Source: Propionibacteriaceae bacterium
GTDB lineage: Bacteria > Actinomycetota > Actinomycetes > Propionibacteriales > Propionibacteriaceae
Length of the DNA: 63,586 nucleotides
Assembly: GCA_027492545.1 (NCBI GenBank)
Contig: JAPUEL010000037.1
Coordinates: 10,104 to 73,689, forward strand
Reading direction: 5' to 3'
Made by a program: the position numbers and the translations under genes. Below the pieces are notes generated by a model. It ran no database searches, was not told the origin of the DNA, and worked only from the letters and a program-made list of their open reading frames with translations. This document shows, one piece after another, positions 46,665 to 55,746 of the stretch (positions are counted from its first letter, which is position 1; every line of letters starts with the position of its first letter).

Positions 46665-47764
46665 GAGAGTTCCGCCTCGGGACGCACGTGCGCATCGGCG
46701 CCGACGCCCTCACCGCGCTGGATCAGTTCGCCACTGATCGCGTGTTGCTGGTCACCGACGAGTTCCTGGCCACCACCCCGGTGTTCGCCGATGTCGAATC
46801 GAGGTTGGGCAACCACGTGACCCGGTTCACCGACGTGGTGCCGAACCCCACCATCGCAACGATCAGCAGGGGTCTCGCGGTCTACCTGGAGGCGAGGCCG
46901 GACGTGGTGGTCGCCTACGGTGGGGGTTCGGTGATGGATGCCGCCAAGGCCATGCACAAGGCGGCGCTGGACTCCGGATTCGGGGCGTCGGAGGGCTTGG
47001 TGGCCATCCCCACCACGAGCGGATCCGGCTCCGAGGTCACGTCCTTCGCGGTGCTCACCGACGAGCGAACCCACACCAAGATCCCGCTCGTCTCCCCGGA
47101 CATGGTGGCGAGGCTGGCCATCCTGGATCCGGACGCCGTCGTCGGCGTGCCGCCGCGGATCACCGCCGATTCGGGCATGGATGTGCTCACGCACGCCGTC
47201 GAGGCCTACGTCTCGGTGGGTGCCTGCGACTTCTCCGACGCCCTGGCCGAGAAGGCGGTCGAACTCGTCTTCGCCCACCTCGTGCGCTGTTACACCCACG
47301 GATCGGACCGCGACGCCCGCGGCCACATGCACAACGCCTCCTGCCTGGCGGCCATGGCCTTCGACAACGTGGGGCTCGGTATCACCCACAGCTTGGCCCA
47401 TGCGCTGGGCGGGCACTTCCCGATCGCGCACGGCCGGCTCAACGCCATGCTGCTGCCGCACGTGGTGGCCTTCAACGCGGCCCGCAGCACCGTGGCCGAG
47501 GAGAGGTACGCGAGGCTGGGCCGCCTCGTCGCGCCCTCGGCCTCCGGGGCTGCGGCGGTGACGTCGCTCGTGTCCGGGATCCGGCGGCTGAACCGGCACC
47601 TGGGCATCCCCGAGCTGATCGCTGAGGCGGGGGTGCCGCAGCAGGAGTACAGGGCCGCGGTCGAGGCGATGGCGGCCTCGGCCATGGAGGACGGTTGCAC
47701 GCCCACGAATCCGGTGCGCCCCACGCGCGAGGACCTGGTGCTGCTGCTTCGAAAGCTGGGCTGA
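46661..47764 (+). CDS. pduQ: Iron-containing propanol dehydrogenase
   Basis: 367 residues, group III Fe-dependent alcohol dehydrogenase. Reduces propionaldehyde to 1-propanol with NADH, recycling NAD for PduP. NAD-site GGGSVMDAAKAMHKAAL and AIPTTSGSGSEVTSFAV; metal ligands in DSGMDVLTHAVEAYVS, GITHSLAHALGGHF and PIAHGRLNAMLLP. I chose ATG 46661, overlapping the pocR stop (ATGA); the longer open frame is shadow. Last gene of the rightward pdu operon. Confidence 0.93.
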   Translation: MREFRLGTHVRIGADALTALDQFATDRVLLVTDEFLATTPVFADVESRLGNHVTRFTDVVPNPTIATISRGLAVYLEARPDVVVAYGGGSVMDAAKAMHKAALDSGFGASEGLVAIPTTSGSGSEVTSFAVLTDERTHTKIPLVSPDMVARLAILDPDAVVGVPPRITADSGMDVLTHAVEAYVSVGACDFSDALAEKAVELVFAHLVRCYTHGSDRDARGHMHNASCLAAMAFDNVGLGITHSLAHALGGHFPIAHGRLNAMLLPHVVAFNAARSTVAEERYARLGRLVAPSASGAAAVTSLVSGIRRLNRHLGIPELIAEAGVPQQEYRAAVEAMAASAMEDGCTPTNPVRPTREDLVLLLRKLG

Positions 47765-47779
47765 GGCAAGGGCGGTGCG

Positions 47780-47785
47780 TAGGCT
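47780..47785 (+). promoter_or_regulatory. -10 element TAGGCT for leaderless hemW
   Basis: TAGGCT ends six bases before GTG 47792, within the 27-bp gap after pduQ, so hemW can be transcribed independently of the pdu operon as a leaderless message. Confidence 0.45.
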
Positions 47786-47791
47786 GGCGGG

Positions 47792-48982
47792 GTGGCACAC
47801 CTCCCAGACGGCGACCCGGCGCCCAGAGACGGCTCCCTCCCCGCGTCGGCCCTTGCAACGTCTGAGTCCATGTCGCTGTACGTGCATGTGCCGTTCTGCC
47901 GTGTCCGGTGCGGCTACTGCGACTTCAACACCTACACCCCCAGCGAGCTCGGTGACCTGTCTCCGGACACCTACGTGGGCGCGGCGCTGGCCGAGCTGGA
48001 CCTCGCCGCGCGCATTCTGGGGCCCCGTCGGGTGGAGACGGTCTTCTTCGGCGGGGGTACCCCGACGATGCTGCCCGCCGAGGCGCTCGGCGGCCTGCTG
48101 GCCGCCGTCGGCGAACGCTTCGAGCTGTCGGACCGGGTCGAGGTGACCACCGAGGCCAACCCCGAGACGCTCACCCCGCAGTACCTCGACACGCTGCGCG
48201 CCGCCGGGTTCACCCGGATTTCGCTCGGGCTTCAGTCGGTGGTCCCGCACGTGCTGCGTGTGTTGGAGCGCCAGCACACGCCCCGTCGTGGTCTGGAGGC
48301 GGCCGGGTGGGCCAGGGCAGCAGGCTTCGAGCACATCAGCCTCGACCTCATCTACGGCACGCCGGGGGAGTCGCTCGACGACTGGCGCTCCAGCCTCGAT
48401 GCCGTGGCCTCCGCGCCGGTGGATCATGTGAGTGCCTATTCGCTCATCGTCGAGGACGGCACCCGGCTGGCCGCCCAGGTGCGCCGGGGCGAGTTGCCCC
48501 TGCCCGACGACGACGACCTCGCCGACAAGTACCTCCTGGCCGACGACACGCTCACCCGACTGGGCTTCACCAACTACGAGGTGAGCAACTGGGCCCGCCT
48601 CGGGGGAGAGTGCCGGCACAACCTCGCCTACTGGCACGGGGCCGACTGGTGGGGGATCGGGCCCGGCGCCCACTCCCACGTCGGAGGCGTCCGGTTCTGG
48701 AACCGCAAGCACCCACGCAGCTATGCCGCGTCGCTCGCCGCGGGGGAGTCCCCGGCGCTGGCCCGGGAGGTGCTGGACGACGCTGACCGTCACGTGGAGC
48801 GGGTGATGCTCCAGCTCCGCCTTACTCAAGGCGTCCCGTTGGCGGCGCTGTCCCCGTCGGAGCTCCTGCGGGTTCCCGCCGTGGTGGAGGCCGGCCTGGC
48901 CGTCGTGGAGGACGCAATGCTCCGGCTCACGCGGGCCGGGCGCCTCCTCGCCGACGGTGTGGTCCGCGACCTTCTCGATTAG
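47792..48982 (+). CDS. hemW: Heme chaperone HemW (radical SAM, coproporphyrinogen-oxidase-like)
   Basis: 396 residues. The radical-SAM cluster CRVRCGYCDF (CxxxCxxC) is near residue 36, SAM motif FFGGGTPTML near 87, and the HemW C-terminal domain follows. Once called HemN-like; family members transfer heme and lack the extra Cys of true HemN. The start is GTG 47792, supported by the leaderless -10; ATG 47870 (MSLYVHVPFC) is a shorter option. Confidence 0.92.
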   Translation: MAHLPDGDPAPRDGSLPASALATSESMSLYVHVPFCRVRCGYCDFNTYTPSELGDLSPDTYVGAALAELDLAARILGPRRVETVFFGGGTPTMLPAEALGGLLAAVGERFELSDRVEVTTEANPETLTPQYLDTLRAAGFTRISLGLQSVVPHVLRVLERQHTPRRGLEAAGWARAAGFEHISLDLIYGTPGESLDDWRSSLDAVASAPVDHVSAYSLIVEDGTRLAAQVRRGELPLPDDDDLADKYLLADDTLTRLGFTNYEVSNWARLGGECRHNLAYWHGADWWGIGPGAHSHVGGVRFWNRKHPRSYAASLAAGESPALAREVLDDADRHVERVMLQLRLTQGVPLAALSPSELLRVPAVVEAGLAVVEDAMLRLTRAGRLLADGVVRDLLD

Positions 48983-49095
48983 CCGTGCTGACCACCAGTG
49001 GTGACGTCGCGGGGCCACCGCCCACCGCCCGGGCATGAACCCCCGCGAAGGCCGTGTCCGGGGTGTCGCTCAGCCGCCAGTGAGTGAGGCGCTGA

Positions 49096-49101
49096 TAGCG
49101 T
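49096..49101 (+). promoter_or_regulatory. -10 element TAGCGT deciding the DUF3097 start
   Basis: TAGCGT ends eight bases before GTG 49110. A promoter here means the message would begin at that GTG, so the earlier ATG 49035 would not be in the transcript. Confidence 0.4.
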
Positions 49102-49109
49102 CGCACCCC

Positions 49110-49955
49110 GTGGACCGCTACTCACGAGACGTGCTCACCCCCGGCTGGCAGAAGGCGCACCTGAAGAGGACGCGCGACGTCCCCGTCGAGGCGGACCTGG
49201 TGCTGGAGTTCGACGACTTCTGCGGGGCTGTGGTGGGCTGGGAGAACGGCCTGGTCCTCCTGGAGGACCGCCGGGGCAAGCGCCGCTCCGCCCCGTTCGG
49301 GCCTGGATTTCTCCTGGAGGGCGAGCCGGTGGCCCTTCGGGCCCCACTCCGCGGGGGGTCTGCCACGCCGAAGTACACCGCCTCCGGGTCCAGGGCCGCA
49401 GACGGGCCGACGAAGGCGAGGGTGGCGCTGCCCAGCCGCATCTACGTCGAGGGCCGCCACGACGCCGAACTGATCGAGAAGGTCTGGGGGGGTGACCTGC
49501 GCCACGTGGGCGTGGTGGTGGAGTTCCTCGGCGGCATCGACGACCTCCCCGGCATCGTCGCCGAGTTCGCACCCGAGCCCGGACGCCGGCTCGGGGTGCT
49601 CGTCGACCACCTGGTGCCGGGGAGCAAGGAGTCGCGGATCGCCCAGCAGGTCTACCGCGCCGGATACCGCGACACCGTCCTCATCGAGGGCCACGAGTTC
49701 ATCGACATCTGGCAGGCGGTGCGTCCGGGCCGCGTCGGACGGACGTCATGGCCGGAGGTGCCGCGCGATGTCGACTTCAAGAAGGGCACGCTGAAGGCGC
49801 TGGGGTTGCCCCACGCCGATCAGGCGGACGTGGCGCGCGGCTGGCAGGCGATCCTCGCCAGGGTCGAATCGTGGAAGGACCTCGAGCCGCAGCTCCTCAC
49901 CAAGGTGGAGACGCTGATCGACTTCGTCACCCAGGACCATCTCGCCGACGACTGA
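49110..49955 (+). CDS. DUF3097 family protein
   Basis: 281 residues from GTG 49110 (start DRYSRDVLTPGWQK, as in the family, whose members begin just before an RYxxDVL-like motif). ATG 49035 would add 25 residues. The core IYVEGRHDAELIEKVWGGDL and VEFLGGIDDLPGIV resemble a Toprim-like fold with Glu and Asp residues; LGVLVDHLVPGSKESRIA continues it. Actinobacteria-specific, function unknown, commonly found between hemW and hrcA as here. Confidence 0.82.
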   Translation: MDRYSRDVLTPGWQKAHLKRTRDVPVEADLVLEFDDFCGAVVGWENGLVLLEDRRGKRRSAPFGPGFLLEGEPVALRAPLRGGSATPKYTASGSRAADGPTKARVALPSRIYVEGRHDAELIEKVWGGDLRHVGVVVEFLGGIDDLPGIVAEFAPEPGRRLGVLVDHLVPGSKESRIAQQVYRAGYRDTVLIEGHEFIDIWQAVRPGRVGRTSWPEVPRDVDFKKGTLKALGLPHADQADVARGWQAILARVESWKDLEPQLLTKVETLIDFVTQDHLADD

Positions 49956-49973
49956 CACCCACCGGCGCCCCAG

Positions 49974-49979
49974 TAGGGT
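49974..49979 (+). promoter_or_regulatory. -10 element TAGGGT for a leaderless transcript
   Basis: TAGGGT is followed by six bases and ATG 49986, with no Shine-Dalgarno; same layout as at 10521. Confidence 0.5.
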
Positions 49980-49985
49980 GAACCC

Positions 49986-50762
49986 ATGGATACCGAAGGC
50001 GTCATGGACCTCCTGCGAGAGACGGCGGCCGAGGTCGTGGTGCCGCGGTTCCGCCAGCTGTCCGCCGGCGACATCGAGGAGAAGAATCCGGGCGACTTCG
50101 TCACGGTGGCAGACCGCGAGGCCGAGCTGTACCTGGCCGCGCTGCTCCGCGGCGCCTACCCCTCGGCCGTGATCATCGGCGAGGAGGGGGTCTTCGCCGA
50201 CCCGACTCTGCTCGGGGGAGTGCGGGGCGCGGAGCACGCGTTCCTCATCGATCCCATCGACGGGACCCGCAACTTCGTCTCGGGACGCGACGAGTACGGT
50301 GTCATGCTGGCCGAGGTCCGTGGCGGCGTCACCACCCGGGGTTGGATCTATCAGCCGCAGACCGGCCGCGCCTACGTGGCCGAGCGCGGCGCCGGCACCC
50401 GCCTCGACGGCGCACCGATCGAGCGCCCACCCGTAGATCGGCCGCCCCTGGGCGCCACCGCGAAGCGTGCCATTCACGGCTTCACGGCCGAGGGTCGGCT
50501 GAGCCCCGTGACACGCAGCGCCTGGTGCTGCGCTTTCGACTACCCGATGGTCCTCCACGGTGACGTCGACTTCATCGTCTACACCACGCTGCATCCGTGG
50601 GACCACCTCGCGGGATCGCTCATGGTCACCGAGGCCGGTGGCGTGAGCCGCACGAGGGACGGGTTGGCCTATTCGTTGCGCTCCACCTCCGGCGGGCTCA
50701 TCGTCGCGCGCGACACGCTCACCTGGATGACGGCTCAGCAGACCTGGCCCACCGGCTCATAG
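49986..50762 (+). CDS. Inositol-monophosphatase family phosphatase
   Basis: 258 residues. Mg-dependent sugar or inositol phosphate phosphatase fold. Metal and substrate motifs GEEGVFAD near residue 60, FLIDPIDGTRNFVSGRDEYG near 87 and HPWDHLAGSLMVTEAGG near 203. The true substrate (inositol-1-P, histidinol-P, PAP or another) cannot be settled. Probably leaderless. Its stop overlaps the end of the convergent MBL gene by six bases. Confidence 0.88.
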   Translation: MDTEGVMDLLRETAAEVVVPRFRQLSAGDIEEKNPGDFVTVADREAELYLAALLRGAYPSAVIIGEEGVFADPTLLGGVRGAEHAFLIDPIDGTRNFVSGRDEYGVMLAEVRGGVTTRGWIYQPQTGRAYVAERGAGTRLDGAPIERPPVDRPPLGATAKRAIHGFTAEGRLSPVTRSAWCCAFDYPMVLHGDVDFIVYTTLHPWDHLAGSLMVTEAGGVSRTRDGLAYSLRSTSGGLIVARDTLTWMTAQQTWPTGS

Positions 50763-51530
50763 GTTGAAGATAAGCAGCTGCCGCTTGGGTTCGACTCCCT
50801 TGGCGGCCAGTTCCGCGTAGGCCTTGGGCAGCGCCACGGCAAGCGTCTCGGGCGTGAACGGCCACTCCACGGCGGTGGCGGCCTCGTCGGCACGGATGCC
50901 CTGCTCGATGAGCATCTCGCTGGAGCTGTACAGCATCGCCACCTCCGCGCGCTGGACGAAGGCGAAGTCACGGTCCACCACCGCCCCGTGCCCGGGAACG
51001 AAGCGGGTGCCGGCGTTGCTGGCGCCGAGGACGCCGTCGAGAACGGTGGGCCAGTTGGCCAGCGAGGTGGAGGAGTCGACCTGCGGATCCGCCCCCTCCT
51101 CGAGCAGGTCTCCGGCGAAGACCACGTTCTCGTCGGGGACGAAGAGGACGATGTCGGCTCGCGTGTGCGCCTCGCCGAAGTGCAGGAGCTCGACCCGTTG
51201 TCCTCCGAGGTCCACGGCCAGTGCCATGGAGAACGTCCGGGTGGCGCCGGCGGCCCCGTCGATGTTCTCGTGGGCCAGCACCTCCAGACCCGGCATCGCC
51301 GCGACCCCGCGCACGTGGTCGTGGTGACCATGGGTCAGAGCCACATGGGTCACAGGCACCCCCGCCAGCGCAGCGGCCGAGGCCAGCAGCTCGGCACCCT
51401 GCTCCGCGCTGTTGCCGGAATCCACCAGCATCGCTGCCCGATCGCCGACGATGAGGCCCACGTTCACCCGGTGCGGCTCGACGGTGGTGACGTGCACGCG
51501 GCTCGTCACGGGGGTCCAGGTCAGCGTCAT
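50757..51530 (-). CDS. Metallo-beta-lactamase-fold hydrolase
   Basis: 257 residues. Zinc hydrolase fold with THGHHDHVRG near residue 80 (HxHxDH), FGEAHTRADIVLFVPDENVV and the later PGHGAVVDRD. Most like the quinoprotein-relay or SoxH-type MBL hydrolases; substrate unknown. I chose ATG 51530, seven bases downstream of a TATGCT -10; the longer frame to 51632 runs through the divergent hrcA operator. Confidence 0.85.
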   Translation of the reverse strand: MTLTWTPVTSRVHVTTVEPHRVNVGLIVGDRAAMLVDSGNSAEQGAELLASAAALAGVPVTHVALTHGHHDHVRGVAAMPGLEVLAHENIDGAAGATRTFSMALAVDLGGQRVELLHFGEAHTRADIVLFVPDENVVFAGDLLEEGADPQVDSSTSLANWPTVLDGVLGASNAGTRFVPGHGAVVDRDFAFVQRAEVAMLYSSSEMLIEQGIRADEAATAVEWPFTPETLAVALPKAYAELAAKGVEPKRQLLIFNL

Positions 51531-51537
51531 GGCAGCC

Positions 51538-51543
51538 AGCATA
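51538..51543 (-). promoter_or_regulatory. -10 element TATGCT (minus strand) for the leaderless MBL gene
   Basis: Read leftward, TATGCT is followed by seven bases and ATG 51530. It lies back-to-back with the hrcA promoter, nine bases from the TACACT element. Confidence 0.45.
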
Positions 51544-51551
51544 GATGCAGC

Positions 51552-51582
51552 TACACTGGCACTCGCCGTCTGTGAGTGCCAG
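51552..51582 (+). promoter_or_regulatory. hrcA promoter with CIRCE-like operator
   Basis: -10 TACACT at 51552-51557 runs into the inverted repeat CTGGCACTC (51556-51564), a 9-nt spacer, and GAGTGCCAG (51574-51582). The CIRCE consensus is TTAGCACTC-N9-GAGTGCTAA, so the GCACTC/GAGTGC core and spacer are exact and the outer bases are changed but still symmetric. HrcA should bind here and repress hrcA-dnaJ. Confidence 0.85.
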
Positions 51583-51594
51583 CTGGGAGGTGAC

Positions 51595-52599
51595 ATGCTC
51601 GACGACCGCAAGCTCGACGTTCTGAAGGCCATCGTGACCGACTACGTGTCCAGCCGCGAACCGGTCGGCTCCAAGGCCCTGGTGGAGCGCCACAAGCTCG
51701 ACGTCTCCGCCGCCACCGTCCGCAACGACATGGCGGTGCTCGAGGAGGAGGGCTACATCATGCAGCCCCACACCAGCGCCGGGCGGATCCCCACGGACAA
51801 GGGGTATCGCCTCTTCGTCGACCGGCTCGCCCAGATCAAGCCGCTGTCGCCGGCGGAACGCACGGCGATCACCACTTACCTCAACGGCACCGCGGATGTC
51901 GACGATCTTGTGATGCGCACCGTGCGCCTCCTCGCCCAGCTGACGCGCCAGGTCGCCATCGTGCAGTACCCGATGGCGCAGCGCACCGTCGTGCGCCACG
52001 TGGAGCTCCTGGCCCTGACGCCAGAGCGGATGCTGGTGATCGTCGTCCAGTCCTCGGGCAGGGTGGATCAGACCATGCTGGACACCGCGGTCATCGACGA
52101 GTCCCGGCTCCCGGCCCTGCGTCATCGGATCGCCGAGGCCATCGTCGGCCGGTCGCCTGCCGATGCGGCCGGCGCCCTCTCCACCGTGCTGGAGGGCGTC
52201 GCGCCCGACGAGCGGCCTTTCGCGGGCCCGGTCGTCGCGGCGGTCCTGGAGACGATCGCCGCCGAGCCGGCCGCCCATGTGGTGGTGGCGGGGCTGCCCA
52301 ACCTCGCATCCAGCCAGGCGTTCGAGACCAACCTCCGCCCCCTCCTCGAGGCGCTGGAGGAGCAGGTCGTGCTGATGCGGCTCCTCGGCGAGGCGGCAGG
52401 GGAGGACGTGACTGTCCGGATCGGCGAGGAGAACACGGCCGAGGGGTTCCGCGGCACCAGCCTCATCGCCTCCGGCTACGGGGCCGACCTCTCCGCGAGC
52501 CTGGGGGTCGTCGGCCCCACCCGCATGGATTACGCCTCCCACATCGCTGCCGTCCGGGCCGTGTCCCGGTACGTCGGCCGGTACCTGACCCACGGCTAG
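51595..52599 (+). CDS. hrcA: Heat-inducible transcription repressor HrcA
   Basis: 334 residues. N-terminal winged helix (VLKAIVTDYVSSREPVGSKA, VSAATVRNDMAVLEEEGYI, HTSAGRIPTDKGYRLFVD) with the three HrcA signature stretches, then the dimerisation and GAF-like domains. It binds CIRCE and depends on GroEL for activity. ATG 51595 has GGGAGGTGAC; the upstream open frame crosses the operator and is not coding. First gene of hrcA-dnaJ-rsmE-tgt. Confidence 0.95.
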   Translation: MLDDRKLDVLKAIVTDYVSSREPVGSKALVERHKLDVSAATVRNDMAVLEEEGYIMQPHTSAGRIPTDKGYRLFVDRLAQIKPLSPAERTAITTYLNGTADVDDLVMRTVRLLAQLTRQVAIVQYPMAQRTVVRHVELLALTPERMLVIVVQSSGRVDQTMLDTAVIDESRLPALRHRIAEAIVGRSPADAAGALSTVLEGVAPDERPFAGPVVAAVLETIAAEPAAHVVVAGLPNLASSQAFETNLRPLLEALEEQVVLMRLLGEAAGEDVTVRIGEENTAEGFRGTSLIASGYGADLSASLGVVGPTRMDYASHIAAVRAVSRYVGRYLTHG

Positions 52600-52631
52600 A
52601 GACCCCCACCCGAAGGCTGATGCAGAAGAAT

Positions 52632-53792
52632 ATGAGCAAGGACTACTACGACATTCTCGGCGTCGAGCGCGACGCGACGCCCGAAGCCATCAAGAAGGCC
52701 TACCGCCGGCGCGCCATGAAGGTGCATCCCGACGTCGCCCAGGAAGAGGGCGCGGCGGAGAAGTTCAAGGAACTCAACGAGGCCTACGAGGTGCTGAGCG
52801 ACCCCAACAAGCGGGCCGTGTTCGACCGCGGCGGAGACCCGATGAGCCAGGGGGCGGGGTTCTCCGGGTTCGGCGGCGGCTTCGCCGGGGGTTTCGACTT
52901 CTCCAACCTGGTGGACGCCATGTTCGGCGCGGCGGGCGGCCGCGGGCCACGCTCGCGCGTGCGGCAGGGCCAGGACGCGCTCGTGCGGGTGTCGCTGCAG
53001 CTGCACGAGGCGGTGTTCGGCGTCACCAAACCGGTCAAGGTGGACACCGCCGTCGTGTGCCCCAAGTGCACCGGCTCCGGCGGCGAACCCGGCTCAGAGC
53101 CCGTGACCTGTGCCACCTGTGACGGCGCGGGCGAGGTCAGCCAGATCCAGCGCAGCTTCCTCGGCGACATCCGCACGTCCCAGGCGTGCCCGACGTGTCG
53201 CGGCTACGGCACCGTCATCCCCAGGCCGTGTGGGGAGTGCTCGGGCGAGGGACGGGTGCGCAGCACCCGCACCCTGCAGGTCCGGATCCCGGCGGGCGTC
53301 TCCACCGGCATCCGGATCCACCTCGAGGGCCAGGGCGAGGTCGGCCCGGGAGGTGGCCCCGCCGGAGACCTCTACGTCGAGCTCACCGTCCAGGCGCACG
53401 AGACGTTCAGGCGTGAGGCGGACAACCTCGAGATGGTGGTGCGGCTGCCGATGACCGCGGCCGCGCTGGGCACGACCGTCGGCGTGGGCACGCTTGAGGC
53501 GGAGTGGGACCAGTCGGACCCGGCGGACCGCACAGTGGCCGTGGAGGTGCCCGCAGGCACCCAGTCCGGCACGCGGATCGCGATCAAGGGCCGAGGCGTG
53601 CCCCGGCTGCGCGGCGGAGGCCGCGGTGATCTGGGCGTCACGCTGCTCGTCCAGACTCCCACCAGGCTCGACGACAGGCAGCGCGAGCTCTTGCGCCAGC
53701 TCGCCGAGGCGCGCGACGAGTCCGTGCCGGAGGCCGTGGCGGCCAAGGGGCACAAGGGCGTGTTCGGCAAGCTGTCCGAGTGGTTCTCGTGA
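52632..53792 (+). CDS. dnaJ: Chaperone protein DnaJ (DnaJ2 type)
   Basis: 386 residues. J domain (about 1-65) with the HPD motif in KVHPDVAQ, a Gly/Phe-rich region ([14 protein letters not shown]), the zinc centre with four CxxCxGxG repeats ([32 protein letters not shown]), then the substrate-binding C-terminal domains. Stimulates DnaK ATPase. I chose ATG 52632 ([10 protein letters not shown]); an in-frame ATG at 52620 is four codons upstream. Stop overlaps rsmE. Confidence 0.95.
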   Translation: MSKDYYDILGVERDATPEAIKKAYRRRAMKVHPDVAQEEGAAEKFKELNEAYEVLSDPNKRAVFDRGGDPMSQGAGFSGFGGGFAGGFDFSNLVDAMFGAAGGRGPRSRVRQGQDALVRVSLQLHEAVFGVTKPVKVDTAVVCPKCTGSGGEPGSEPVTCATCDGAGEVSQIQRSFLGDIRTSQACPTCRGYGTVIPRPCGECSGEGRVRSTRTLQVRIPAGVSTGIRIHLEGQGEVGPGGGPAGDLYVELTVQAHETFRREADNLEMVVRLPMTAAALGTTVGVGTLEAEWDQSDPADRTVAVEVPAGTQSGTRIAIKGRGVPRLRGGGRGDLGVTLLVQTPTRLDDRQRELLRQLAEARDESVPEAVAAKGHKGVFGKLSEWFS

Positions 53793-54523
53793 CCGATCCC
53801 TTGTTCATCGCGGAGCTCCCCGAGGCCCTGAAGCCCGGCGGCTTGGTGGTGGTCACGGGAGAGGAGGCGCACCACGCGGTGGCGGTGAAGCGGGTCAGTG
53901 TGGGCGAGAACGTGCTTGTCTCCGACGGCCGGGGTCTCGGCGTGCGGGCCGAGGTGATCGAGGCCGACCGTCGTCAACTCGTCGCCCGGATCCTTGAGGT
54001 GATGGCCGCGCCGTCGCCCCTCCTGGTCTGGGGCGTCGTGCAGGCGCTGGCCAAGGGGGAGCGCAGCGACCTGGCGGTGCAGATGGCCACCGAGCTCGGG
54101 GCGCGCGAGATCTTCGCCTGGCAGGCCGCACGCTCCGTCGTGAGGTGGCAGGGGGACCGCGGGGACCGCTCGCTGGAGAAGTGGCGGGCCACGGCCCGCG
54201 AGGCGGCCAAGCAGTCCCGACGCTTCTTCGTCCCCGAGATCCTGGCCGTGTCCACGGCGGATGTGGTCGGCGCCATCGCGGGGGTGAACCTGGCGCTCGT
54301 CCTGCACGAGGACGCGTCGCAGCACATCGCAGACGTCGAGCTGCCCGCTGAGGGCACGGGGCTCCTGATCGTGGGCCCCGAGGGGGGCATCGCGGGTGCG
54401 GAGCTGGACAGGTTCGTCGCGGCGGGGGCCCAGCTGGTCAGCATCAGCGACGGCGTGCTGCGCACCTCGACGGCGGCCGCGGTCGCGCTGGGCCAGCTCG
54501 ACGTCCTGGCGAGGCGCCCGTGA
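53789..54523 (+). CDS. rsmE: 16S rRNA m3U1498 methyltransferase
   Basis: 244 residues. SPOUT methyltransferase: N-terminal PUA-like region ([19 protein letters not shown]), then the knot with [28 protein letters not shown] and [17 protein letters not shown] 53789 overlaps the dnaJ stop (GTGA); position after dnaJ is the usual place for rsmE. Confidence 0.94.
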   Translation: MTDPLFIAELPEALKPGGLVVVTGEEAHHAVAVKRVSVGENVLVSDGRGLGVRAEVIEADRRQLVARILEVMAAPSPLLVWGVVQALAKGERSDLAVQMATELGAREIFAWQAARSVVRWQGDRGDRSLEKWRATAREAAKQSRRFFVPEILAVSTADVVGAIAGVNLALVLHEDASQHIADVELPAEGTGLLIVGPEGGIAGAELDRFVAAGAQLVSISDGVLRTSTAAAVALGQLDVLARRP

Positions 54524-55746
54524 CGGGCTTCTCCTTCGACGTCACCGACCATCTGGAGGGCGCGGCCGGGCGCGCCGGGGTCATCCACACCCCTCACGGC
54601 GACATCGAGACACCCGCCTTCATCGTGGTCGGCACCAAGGCGACGGTGAAGTCGGTCCTGCCGGAGACGGTGGCGGACCTGGGGGCCCAGGCGGTGCTCG
54701 CCAACGCCTACCACCTCTACCTCCAGCCCGGCTCGGACCTCGTCGACGAGGCGGGCGGGCTCGGCCGCTTCATGAACTGGCCCGGTCCCACGTTCACCGA
54801 CTCCGGCGGCTTCCAGGTGATGAGCCTCGGCGCCGGATTCAAGAAGGTGCTGGCCATGGACACCACAGGCCTGGCCGACGACGACGTCATCGCCGAGGGA
54901 AAGACGCGCATGGCCCACGTCGACGAGGACGGCGTGACCTTCACGTCGCACCTCGACGGCAACCGCCACCGGTTCACGCCGGAGGTGTCGATGCGGATTC
55001 AGCATGAACTCGGCGCTGACGTCATGTTCGCCTTCGACGAGCTCACCACCTTGATGAACACCCGCGCCTACCAGGAGGGGTCCGTGGAGCGCACGCACCG
55101 GTGGGCGGCCCGCTGCCTCGCCGAGCATCGGCGGCGCACCCAGGAGCGTGTGGGTAAGCCCTATCAGGCGCTCTTCGGGGTGATCCAGGGCGCGCAGTAC
55201 GAGGACCTGCGCCGCCGGGCGGCCCGCGGCCTTGCCGAGCTCAGCGTGGACGGGCAGTCGTTCGACGGCTTCGGTCTCGGCGGTGCCCTGGAGAAGGAGA
55301 ATCTGGGCACCATCGTCGGCTGGATGGTCGACGAGCTCCCGGAGAACAAGCCCCGGCACCTGCTCGGGATCTCGGAACCCGACGACCTGTTCGCCGCCGT
55401 CGAGCGCGGGGCCGACACGTTCGACTGCGTGAACCCCTCCCGGGTGGCGCGCAACGCTGCCATCTACACCGCCGACGGTCGCTACAACGTCAACACGGCC
55501 CGCCATCGTCGCTCGTTCGAGCCACTCGAGGACGGCTGCGACTGCTACACCTGCACGCACTACACGCGCGCCTACCTCCATCACCTGTTCAAGGGAAAGG
55601 AGATGCTCTCGGCCACGCTGGCCACCATCCACAACGAGCGGTTCACCGTGCGGCTGGTGGACCGGATGCGCGAGGCGTTGAAGGCCGGGGACTTCTACGC
55701 CCTGCGCGACGAGTTCCTCGGCCGGTTCTACGCCGCCAAGGGGTAG
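54520..55746 (+). CDS. tgt: tRNA-guanine transglycosylase (queuine tRNA-ribosyltransferase)
   Basis: 408 residues. Exchanges guanine-34 of certain tRNAs for a queuosine precursor or queuine. Motifs: [13 protein letters not shown] with the active-site Asp near residue 95, [13 protein letters not shown], and the zinc site [17 protein letters not shown] near residue 342. GTG 54520 overlaps the rsmE stop (GTGA). Its last 19 bases overlap the convergent queuosine-precursor transporter. No queC/D/E/F genes are in the window, so it may depend on salvage. Confidence 0.94.
   Translation: MTGFSFDVTDHLEGAAGRAGVIHTPHGDIETPAFIVVGTKATVKSVLPETVADLGAQAVLANAYHLYLQPGSDLVDEAGGLGRFMNWPGPTFTDSGGFQVMSLGAGFKKVLAMDTTGLADDDVIAEGKTRMAHVDEDGVTFTSHLDGNRHRFTPEVSMRIQHELGADVMFAFDELTTLMNTRAYQEGSVERTHRWAARCLAEHRRRTQERVGKPYQALFGVIQGAQYEDLRRRAARGLAELSVDGQSFDGFGLGGALEKENLGTIVGWMVDELPENKPRHLLGISEPDDLFAAVERGADTFDCVNPSRVARNAAIYTADGRYNVNTARHRRSFEPLEDGCDCYTCTHYTRAYLHHLFKGKEMLSATLATIHNERFTVRLVDRMREALKAGDFYALRDEFLGRFYAAKG

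Noticed and set aside
20591..47791. Integrated mobile element or prophage carrying the accessory block
   Set aside because: No integrase, transposase, phage gene, tRNA end or flanking direct repeat could be seen.
46580..49036. Long open frame of 818 codons on the minus strand
   Set aside because: It lies wholly opposite pocR, pduQ and hemW and has shadow-like composition; long antisense frames are common at this GC content. The same applies to 9828-11714 and 21774-23927.
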